Shown: one piece after another, positions 33,384-41,620 of the stretch | Numbering within the stretch: the stretch's first letter is position 1 | How the letters are laid out: the number at the start of each line of letters is the position of its first letter | Assembly: GCF_958979055.1 (NCBI RefSeq) | Contig: NC_084898.1 | Span: forward strand, 4,040,001-4,104,000 | From: Alnus glutinosa | Lineage: Eukaryota > Streptophyta > Magnoliopsida > Fagales > Betulaceae | DNA length: 64,000 nucleotides | Direction of reading: 5' to 3' | Notes under the pieces: model-generated | Databases searched by the model: none | Told to the model about the DNA's origin: nothing | The model's input: only the letters and a program-made list of their open reading frames with translations | Position numbers and translations under genes: made by a program

Positions 33384-34255
33384 ATGGTTTCCTTGGCCAA
33401 CCTCTTGTTGTCCATCCAACTCCTCTTGATCACCTTCTTTCTCATCCCCTCCTCCCAAGCAGCCGTCTTCGAAATCCGCAATGACTGTCCTTACACTGTT
33501 TGGGCAGCAGCCAGTCCCGGTGGTGGTCGCCGCCTAGACCATGGCCAAAGCTGGACCCTCAATGTGGCAGCCGGCACTGCCATGGCACGTATTTGGGGCA
33601 GAACAAGTTGTAATTTTGATGCTGGTGGTCGTGGCCATTGCAAGACCGGGGACTGCGGTGGGGTCCTAGACTGCAAAGGCTGGGGTGCCCCTCCTAACAC
33701 TCTAGCTGAATACGCCCTAAACCAATTTGGTAATATTAAATCACCACTTATCTCATAAATTTAAGCATTGAATATATTTTTTTATACCATGTTATATGCT
33801 TATTTTAAAAGTTTAAGTCGATAGAAAATAGTTATTTTAATAATTTAATTTATATTCCAACAGGAAACAAGGATTTCATTGACATCTCCCTAGTGGACGG
33901 GTTCAACATCCCCATGGACTTCAGCCCAACTTCTGGAGGGTGTCGAGGAATTAAGTGCACCGCGGACATCAACGGGCAGTGCCCGGGGGAGTTGAAGGCG
34001 GCAGATGGGTGCAATAACCCGTGTACAGTTTTCAAGCGCAATGAATATTGCTGCACTCAAGGGCAAGGGAGCTGTGGACCAACCAATTTCTCAAAGTTTT
34101 TCAAGACTAGGTGCCCAGATGCTTATAGTTACCCTCAGGATGATCCTACAAGCACATTTACATGCCCTGGTGGGACTAATTATAGGGTTGTGTTTTGCCC
34201 AAGAGGGTCTCCTCGTTTCCCTCTTGAGATGGTTGGAAGTTTAAGCGAGGAGTGA
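33384..34255 (+). CDS. Thaumatin-like / osmotin-like PR-5 protein with C-terminal tail
   Basis: Exons 33384-33729 and 33864-34255 give 245 residues. The signal peptide is [20 protein letters not shown], with cleavage after PSSQA; the mature start is [16 protein letters not shown]. All 16 cysteines, the [12 protein letters not shown] signature and the acidic-cleft residues ([28 protein letters not shown]) are present. Unlike the paralogue at 14340, it continues past VVFCP with [17 protein letters not shown], a tail of the kind that directs osmotins to the vacuole. The 134-bp intron interrupts the Gly codon of NQFGNKD (phase 1). The border GT and AG sit in or at target-site-like repeats of an embedded TRIM element (33734-33862). 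The paralogue has no intron here. The antifungal role is inferred from the family. Confidence 0.95.
33734..33862 (-). mobile_element. TRIM-derived sequence forming the thaumatin-2 intron
   Basis: 33734-33766 (TATTAAATCACCACTTATCT...) matches the start of the TRIM LTR at 33011. 33790-33862 (TGTTATATGC..., GTTTAAGTCGATAG, ...ATATTCCAACA) matches a second LTR, preceded by ATACCATG, the LTR/primer-site junction. GGTAA (33729-33733) and GGAAA (33863-33867) flank it as a 4/5 TSD. Most of the core and the inner part of the first LTR are deleted. Confidence 0.75.
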
Positions 34256-34715
34256 AAGAACTAGTATCTGATCGAGGCTTTGAGAGCTTCGTCAAAATAA
34301 GATCTGAGTTTGTTTTTGTTTTTTTTTTGTTTTTTGTTTTTTTGTTTTTTTGTTTTTTGTGCTCAGCTCAGCTGTATAATAGAAAACGAATTGAAATAAG
34401 ACTGCAAGTTCTTTTCATCAAGGAAATTTGTCTACATAAACCGAACAGTGGATACATGATGTCGTGGTCATATATTGAAGGGATTTCCAATCATTAAAAA
34501 AATAAAATAAATGTGTTGCATATATTCTTGGCTGGAAAATAGAGTACCTTATTTACCTTGGTATCACAGTTTATTTGATACCGTAATCGAACATACATAT
34601 TGTAAAAAAATAATAATGTTTATTTAGTTTACCTTGCTTGGTATGCCAAAAAAAAAAAAAAAACCGAAATGAAAATAGATCCTCTATTGTATTCTATTAA
34701 GAAAACACGTGAGAG

Positions 34716-34754
<39 letters not shown>

Positions 34755-34789
34755 GGGGGGGTTTACATTAGAAATATATCATAAGTATT
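34256..34789. other. 3' flank of thaumatin-like gene 2
   Basis: It contains a T/G-rich stretch (34315-34357) likely in the 3' UTR, poly-A near 34646 and a 36-base G run (34718-34753). No further gene. Confidence 0.5.
34718..34753. repeat. Poly-G run of 36 bases
   Basis: 36 consecutive G, one T, then 7 G. It can form quadruplexes. Length may be unreliable in any sequencing method. Confidence 0.9.
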
Positions 34790-34949
34790 ATGCTTCGTTT
34801 GTTTCGGCGTAAAATGATTTCTAGAAAATGATTTCGGTATTTTCCGGTATTTGGTTGGGGCGAAAATAACAGTCAACGAAAATCATTTTCGGTTTAACCG
34901 TAAAAGCTTCTTTAATTTTCGAAAAACGATTTACGATTTTTAAAACCGA

Positions 34950-35436
34950 TGTTGGGGATAAATCCCACTCAACCCGATCCAAAGAGAAGATTCAAAAGTC
35001 AAATAGGTCCAAACAGATAAGAATAATGATCATATCAGAGGTCTAAGAAGATATCAGATCAGAAGTCTAAGAAGATGTCAGATCAGAAGTCTAAGAAGAT
35101 ATCAGATTGGAAGTCTAAGAAGATATCCAATTAGAAGTCTAGTAAAGGATTGAAGTCCAATTAGAACTCGGACAGCAGTTCTAGATCAACAAGGAGCAGG
35201 AGTCCTAATCCAGGTTTGACTCCACCTCTATGCTTATAAATAGGCTCATACCCCAGGTATAAACAAAGACTCAATTTTATGCATAAAGCATTATTTTCTC
35301 ACAGAAGCTAACTTAGGCATCGGAGCGGGACCCCCGGAAGGGTCCCTAGGTTTTGTTGTTTTGCAGAGTTATTGAGAAGCGTGAAGAACATCAAAAGAAC
35401 GTGCAGATTCACACCATACCGGAAACTGTACCAACA
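34950..35436 (+). repeat. 5' LTR of the young element
   Basis: Starts TGTTGGGGATAAATCCCAC and ends GTACCAACA. It contains internal ~23-bp direct repeats (GAAGTCTAAGAAGATATCAG, five variants at about 35037-35140), a TATA-like TTATAAATAGG at 35235, and a poly-A-signal-like AATTTTATGCATAAAGC at 35273. Confidence 0.95.
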
Positions 35437-35496
35437 GTTTGGCGCCGTCTGTGGGAACGATTATTCGTTCCTCATAAAAGAAAAAGAAGATCCAGC

Positions 35497-35745
35497 ATGG
35501 TGATGAACACACGTTCCGGAAGCCAGACCAACCGACAGCCCGTGGCCCCACAGGAACCGACTATTCAGAATAATTTGCAGCCTCCACCGAACCCTCCCCC
35601 GGGGGGTGGAGATCAAGATCGCATAGCAGCGTTGGAAGCCCAGATTGAAGACTTAAATGCAGAATTGTTACGCATGAGGACGAGACAGCCCAACCCCGAG
35701 ATCAACAGCCACGGGATTACTATCCCCGAGACCGTCCTCAGCTAG
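35497..35745 (+). CDS. Truncated gag-like leader ORF
   Basis: 82 residues starting MVMNTRSGSQTNRQPV, then a proline-rich stretch and a short coiled-coil-like helix (RIAALEAQIEDLNAELLRMR). It stops at 35745, and a second frame with arginine/glutamate-rich content continues to about 35860. Gag N-terminal segments of Ty3-type elements often look like this. No zinc knuckle or protease. It also matches the start of the dead copy at 2436, so the segment is kept between copies, perhaps as an RNA packaging region rather than for its protein. Confidence 0.5.
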   Translation: MVMNTRSGSQTNRQPVAPQEPTIQNNLQPPPNPPPGGGDQDRIAALEAQIEDLNAELLRMRTRQPNPEINSHGITIPETVLS

Positions 35746-36080
35746 ACGAAAGGCATCAAGGGAATGCTCCCCGAGATGACATAGAAAGAAGAGAGGACCG
35801 AGGAAGCAGAAGCCCTAGGCATAGAGAGCCGAGGCAACAGCAGTATCTACCCGTGATCCCATAAAAAGGACTCTCGGGAATTTCAGGCTTGCTTTTATTT
35901 TTTAGCATTTATATTTGCAAAGAACTAGACTTTTATTTTTAATTCAGACTAGACAGAAAATTCCCCAGATTTTGGGAATAAGTATTTTCAGAATAAATGA
36001 ATAAAGCTGACTTAAGCATCGAAGTGTTCCCGGTCTAGGGACCGGGAACCCGTTGATGTTGCTTCTTTTGCAGGCAAAAA

Positions 36081-36835
36081 CTTCTCGGATCAGTCCTAGC
36101 CGAGAAGGAGCCTCTCGGATCAGTCCTAGCCGAGAAGGAGCCTCTCGGATCAGTCCTAGCCGAGAGCAAGAACAACTTCTCGGATCAGTCCTAGCCGAGA
36201 AGGAGCCTCTCGGATCAGTCCTAGCCGAGAGCAAGAACAACTTCTCGGATCAGTCCTTGCCGAGAAGGAGCCTCTCGGATCAGTCCTAGCCGAGAGCAAG
36301 AACAACTTCTCGGATCAGTCCTTGCCGAGAAGGAGCCTCTTGGATCAGTCCTAGCCGAGAGCAAGAACAACTTCTCGGATCAGTCCTAGCCGAGAAGGAG
36401 CCTCTCGGATCAGTCCTAGCCGAGAGCAAGAACAACTTCTCGGATCAGTCCTTGCCGAGAAGGAGCCTCTCGGATCAGTCCTAGCCGAGAGCAAGAACAA
36501 CTTCTCGGATCAGTCCTTGCCGAGAATGAGCCTCTCGGATCAGTCCTAGCCGAGAGCAAGAACAACTTCTCGGATCAGTCCTAGCCGAGAAGGAGCCTCT
36601 CGGATCAGTCCTAGCCGAGAGCAAGAACAACTTCTCGGATCAGTCCTTGCCGAGAAGGAGCCTCTCGGATCAGTCCTAGCCGAGAAGGAGCCTCTCGGAT
36701 CAGTCCTAACCGAGAGCAAGAACAACTTCTCGGATCAGTCCTAGCCGAGAGCAAGAACAACTTCTCGGATCAGTCCTAGCCGAGAAGGAGCCTCTCGGAT
36801 CAGTCCTAGCCGAGAGCAAGAAGAAACTTCTCGGG
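36081..36835 (+). repeat. Tandem array of 23 identical-type hairpins
   Basis: 23 copies of TCTCGGATCAGTCCTAGCCG plus AGA. Each copy is a perfect 6-bp stem (TCTCGG/CCGAGA) around an 11-nt loop. Spacers are of two kinds: AGGAGCC (30-bp step) and GCAAGAACAACT (35-bp step). They mostly alternate as a 65-bp dimer, with local runs of one kind. Loop variants CTAG, CTTG and CTAA occur. Because 65 is not a multiple of 3, no single frame is maintained; the array is not protein-coding. Confidence 0.95.
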
Positions 36836-37043
36836 GGGTCGGATTTAACCCTCGGGTTTTGCAGGTTTTTCAAGAGACAGGGAGAAAACCCTAAGGAAAA
36901 ACAAGAAGGTAATGGGGGGTTAAGATTTAACTCTCAGGTTTTGCAGGTTAGCAAGTTTTCAGAAGGAGACAAAGATCGGGTTTCCTTAGACATGGAATTC
37001 TCATTATTCAAGCAAGCTTCGGATAAGGGAATTGGGGGGTAAC

Positions 37044-37530
37044 TGTTGGGGATAAATCCCACTCAACCCGATCCAAAGAGAAGATTCAAAAGTCAAATAG
37101 GTCCAAACAGATAAGAATAATGATCATATCAGAGGTCTAAGAAGATATCAGATCAGAAGTCTAAGAAGATGTCAGATCAGAAGTCTAAGAAGATATCAGA
37201 TTGGAAGTCTAAGAAGATATCCAATTAGAAGTCTAGTAAAGGATTGAAGTCCAATTAGAACTCGGACAGCAGTTCTAGATCAACAAGGAGCAGGAGTCCT
37301 AATCCAGGTTTGACTCCACCTCTATGCTTATAAATAGGCTCATACCCCAGGTATAAACAAAGACTCAATTTTATGCATAAAGCATTATTTTCTCACAGAA
37401 GCTAACTTAGGCATCGGAGCGGGACCCCCGGAAGGGTCCCTAGGTTTTGTTGTTTTGCAGAGTTATTGAGAAGCGTGAAGAACATCAAAAGAACGTGCAG
37501 ATTCACACCATACCGGAAACTGTACCAACA
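37044..37530 (+). repeat. 3' LTR of the young element
   Basis: 487 bp, apparently identical to 34950-35436, with TSD ACCGA immediately after. Confidence 0.95.
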
Positions 37531-37639
37531 ACCGAAAATCATTTTCCAAAATTAAGCTCTTCGTCCTTACACGCATGTTTGATATCCGATCGTTAAAATT
37601 TAGCAATTGTCAGTCATCGAGATCCAATCGGCGCTAGAG

Positions 37640-38100
37640 TCCGACAACATCCAGTCGCCGGAAACCTGCCGGCGCCGGAATCAGGCCATCGGAATTCTGC
37701 CGATGCAGGAATCAGGCGGCCAAAATTCTGCCATTACCGGAATCCGGCACCGGCAGACCAAATTCCGGCCGGGATATCGCCGGATTCCGGCCAAGCAGGT
37801 CGGATCTGGCCAAAACGGCCGGATCCGGGTATTGATCCGGCCGGATCTAGCCAAAACGGCCTGGATCCGGCCGGATCTGGACGGATCCGACTATTGATCC
37901 GGCCGGATCTGGCCAAAACGGCCGGGATCCGGCCGGATCTTGACGGATCTAGCCAAAAAGGCTGAGATCCGCCCGGATCTGGACGGATCCGGCCATTAAT
38001 CCGGCCGGATCCGGAAGATTCCGGCCATTTTGTCCGGATCCGGTCAAACTTTCTCGTCGGAATCCGGCAACGGCGACCGGACGTTGCCGGATTCTGGCGA
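37640..38100. repeat. Palindrome-dense GC-rich repeat in family-B element
   Basis: Many CCGGCCGGATC, GGATCCGGCC and CCAAAACGGCC words arranged with a ~58-65 bp period. Several are full palindromes. Strong composition contrast with the AT-rich surroundings. Frames here are repeat-driven. Confidence 0.8.
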
Positions 38101-38399
38101 CAATTACCAAATTCTTATTTTTGCATTTCGTAATTTTTTCGTGCGAACCAAACACCGAAAAATATTTTCGAGAAAATCATTTTTTCTGAAAATGATTTCG
38201 TCGAAATCATTTTACGTCGAAACAAACGGAGCATTAGTTTAGAGTATGAATAAAGGTGCATGACGTATGCAGATTCACATAATACACAAGTAATTTGGAA
38301 ACGGCCCATAAAATTAATGAAAAAAAAAAACTTTCGTCTGAGAAGAAATGTAACAATATAGTAATGGACTTATATTGAAAAGATGTGACAAATATGCAT

Positions 38400-39530
38400 C
38401 ATAGTCTGACCGACAAATTAACTTTCCAAAAAAATCAAGATCCCCCTCATTCCTTTGCAAATCAAGGAAGACATCACTCTTTATTGTAATTTACTACTTT
38501 TCCATGGCACGGATAAGTTTAGGAGCAATATCTAGGTGCCAACTTTTACTTTACTTTCCAAGTAGAGTCGTGGAGTTTAAGGCCACTTGGTCTCTCAATG
38601 GACACCTTTATTTATTTATGGAAAAAATATATATTAATCCCTCAAACTACCACCATTTTTTTGGATGGTCCTTCAAACTACTAATGCTTAGATTTTGGCC
38701 CTCCAAACTACCGCTTTCTAATTTTTTAACCTCATCCGTCCATTTATGCCGTCAATTCTAAACAGAATTTCGAAAATACTCTTTCTACACTTTGAAATTC
38801 TTACAGTTAAGGGAAATGTATTTTCGGGTTTTTTGGCCAATTTCTATTATAATTAACGGTATAAATAGACGGATGTGATCAAAAAATCAGAAAGTGGTAG
38901 TTTGGGGGGTCAGAGTGCAAATATTAGTAGTTCGAGGTGCCATTCAGAGAAAGAATGATAATTTTAGAGCTACTATATATTTTTCCCTTTATTTATTTAT
39001 TTAAGTAAAGCGACATCTTTTGGTGTTGGATAACTTTGGTATTGAAGAGGACAGAGATGAAAGTGAGAGACGCAATTAGCATCCTTCCAAAATCAAGTCA
39101 AAGCTGCTTTATGAAATCCAATTTTCATGACAATCCCACCCTTTAATTTTTAGAAAAAAAAAATGATTAATTCACGTCCTTTTTTCATCTTCATATTTTT
39201 AAAAATTATTATTAAATATATGGGATCCATATGCTTGTGCACATCTCTAATTTTAATATCTATATATGTCTAGCGAAAAATCTCATGAAAGGCCTATATA
39301 ATAGGCTGGCAGTTAATTCAGACAAAAATCAGAAAGAATTTTGAATACCGACTACTTTGAAGTGTGCTAAAATTTCATTGGATTCAAGTAGCTTACGCTA
39401 TAATCTTAAGTGTCCCATATGGTTTAAGTACAATTTTAATTATGTGTATATAAGCTCTTAGGTGTTATCATCTTACAAGTCAATTTTCAAGAGTGATCAA
39501 GCTATACCCAAAATTTATATAATTTTGTAT
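38400..39530. repeat. Duplicated block, copy B
   Basis: Same-orientation relative of 7085-11540 without the hAT-like insert; the intact site AACTTTGGTATTGAAGAGG lies near 39030. It contains instead its own MITE (38637-38985). A second partial echo (CTTAAGTATAATCTTAACCA and GTATATAAATTCACTTTTGA) follows near 39660. No coding. Confidence 0.7.
38637..38985. mobile_element. Mutator-like MITE
   Basis: Arms: GGAAAAAATATATATTAATC ... CTCAAACTACCACC at the left; read inward from the right, GGGAAAAATATATAGTAGCT ... ACTACTAATATTTGC. It is flanked by TTTATTTAT on both sides, a 9-bp duplication typical of Mutator-like elements, although the sequence is simple. The motif CAAACTACCACTTTCTGA is repeated inverted. 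Confidence 0.7.
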
Positions 39531-40347
39531 CAAAGTCAAATACCATGTCATAGATTTAAGCTACGGAGTGAGCGATCTAGCCGATCTATAATATAGAATT
39601 AGCCACCGTAAATGTCGGCTGTGGAGCGTGGTGGTATATTACGATCATAAATGTCTCACATATCTTAAGTATAATCTTAACCATACGTATATAAATTCAC
39701 TTTTGAATACCAACTTTCAAGGGAAAGGTACTGCTCAAAAACTTATATACAAATGCTTAAAATTGTATTTAAACCATGTGTAACACTTTAGATCGTAACA
39801 ATTTCACGTGTCACTGGGGCTACTGTAGTAGTGCTTTAACTATGACTACTATAGAGCTTTTTGGGGGCTCATCATGGTTACAGGCCTGTTTGTAAGACGG
39901 GCCTTAGGAATAATGAATATTCTATTTCCACATCACCCTCACCCAATAATGAATATGTCTATCAGGGCTTAAGCCCATTAGTGCATGCAGCTCTGATTGG
40001 GCTGCCGTCCTTTGCTGTCTTGTGCTAATAAAATCCATCCTACAAAAAATAAATAAATAAATAATTTTTTTTTTTAAAAAAAAATGTATTATTAGAAAGA
40101 GAAATGATATACGAACTCACTCCATACTTCAATTTTTAAATTTCTTAACATAATTTTTAAAATTATTATTAGATTTGAAATAAATTACTATCAAATTTTG
40201 ATTTAATAGTAATTTTAAAAATTATGTCAAAAGTGCAGAAATTGAAATGTATGGAGCATTTTTCTATTTTAAAATGAATTGGAAAATGATGGTAAGTGAA
40301 TTTTTTGCACAGGGAATAGGCTCTGTTTGTTAATCTGTTAGGAGAGT

Positions 40348-40397
<50 letters not shown>

Positions 40398-40787
40398 AGT
40401 GTTATAATATGATATAAATGTAAAACTTGTTTTTGTGGTTTTTAAATTTTTAGGAGTGTTTTTGTGTTTGATTTTTTTTTTATTATTATTATTATTTATT
40501 TTTATGTTGTTTGTCAAGAAAGAGACAACAAAAGCCATCCCATTGACCCCTATTTTTTTTTTTTTTTTTTTTTGGTTTTTAGTGACATTAACGCTTTCAA
40601 AACCCCGCTAGGAAACTATTGGGGACATGGACACTAGCAGCAGATTTTTTATTTTATTTTTCAAAAAAAAAAAATTAGCAGCATAAACTCAACCATTTTT
40701 TTTAAAAAAAATTAAGAATTAAAACTACTTTTTGCTTCCCTATATAAAAACACTACACAATAACTTTTCTTAATTTTTCGCTAAACC

Positions 40788-40865
<78 letters not shown>

Positions 40866-41170
40866 CTTTTACTTTTTTTTTTCATTTTATTATTGAGCAT
40901 TCCTAGTAGCCTCACCAAATTTTACTCACCAAAATAACTAAAAAACACTTTTTTCTATTCTGGTAAGCCACTTTATTAAAATTCCCTCAGCAGTCTCACT
41001 ATTTTAACTAGTCAATATTCACTATTCCATTTAAATAATATTTTTTCATGTTTATTTATTTTTTCTCTATATAATATTTTTACAAAAAATCATTCATATT
41101 CATGAAATAAGGACATTATCGTGTGGGAGATAGGAGATGGATCTCCCATGAACTTTTTAAACCATAGGGA
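39531..41170. other. Intergenic repeats upstream of the C2 gene
   Basis: It includes an inverted-repeat MITE at about 40100-40275 (CTTCAATTTTTAAATTTCTT / AAATTGAAATGTATGGAGCA arms), a ~42-base poly-T at 40351, and a (TA)n run at 40792-40863. No gene. Confidence 0.55.
40792..40863. repeat. (TA)n microsatellite
   Basis: About 36 uninterrupted TA repeats. Confidence 0.95.
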
Positions 41171-41620
41171 ATGAAAAATAATTATGGTATACCACAGGGA
41201 CCAACGGTGCAATTATCTCTATTTTTAAAGTTAAAGAAAATAAAAGAACAAATTTTTTTTTTTTTTTTTGTTAAAAAGAAAAAAAGGACCAACTCAGATA
41301 AATGTGGCCGGCCACGTTGCCCGCTTGTGGTTGAGCACACGTTTGACAACATGGTCCACGTGCCTCTCAATCACAGCAAAGCCTGCGCCGGTGGCTCCCA
41401 CACCATCCATTCCCTTCGAAAACGCGTCCTAATTCCTCGGGTACGAGCCCGGTGGTCCAGTTCATCTTGGACCGGTTTGCGTCGCGCGTATTTACGTAGC
41501 ATTCTCCGACATTTTTCATGTTCCTCGTAAAAGATTCCCAGAAAAAAAGAGGGAGACAGCGATCATCATCGTCCTTTTGATCTCATTCTCGTGCGGATCT
41601 GTCCCTTTCAGCTTTCAAAA
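41171..41620 (+). promoter_or_regulatory. Upstream region and 5' UTR of the C2 gene
   Basis: GC content rises after 41290. The purine-rich AGAAAAAAAGAGGGAGACAG and CT-rich tract before the ATG look like a 5' leader. No clear TATA box. Frames on both strands at 41171-41530 are not gene-like (homopolymer-driven). Confidence 0.4.

Larger units (their letters stand above)
34950..37530 (+). mobile_element. Young non-autonomous LTR retrotransposon
   Basis: LTRs at 34950-35436 and 37044-37530 (487 bp each) appear identical on reading. TSD ACCGA flanks it (34945-34949 and 37531-37535). Downstream of the 5' LTR is GTTTGGCGCCGTCTGTGGGA, a TGGCGCC-type primer site; before the 3' LTR is a purine tract ending GGGAATTGGGGGGTAAC. 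The interior has only a short gag-like leader and a hairpin tandem array. No protease, RT, RNase H or integrase, so mobilisation needed a partner. Sequence identity of the LTRs implies a very recent insertion. Confidence 0.95.
34790..38237. mobile_element. Family-B DNA transposon with CCGGATCC-rich core
   Basis: The left end TGCTTCGTTTGTTTCGGCGT and right end ACGTCGAAACAAACGGAGCA are an inverted pair extending through AAAATGATTT on both sides. It is cut at 34950-37530 by a young LTR element. The core 37640-38100 is GC-rich. No transposase is seen. Smaller relatives are at 17443, 25885 and 27481. Confidence 0.75.

Noticed and set aside
36081..36835. Regular repeats with spacers resembling a CRISPR array
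   Set aside because: Spacers are only two short recurring sequences, the host is a plant, and the array lies inside an LTR element.
37607..38155. Frames in the GC-rich block
   Set aside because: They follow the ~60-bp repeat and encode repeated PDP/SGR-type strings on both strands.
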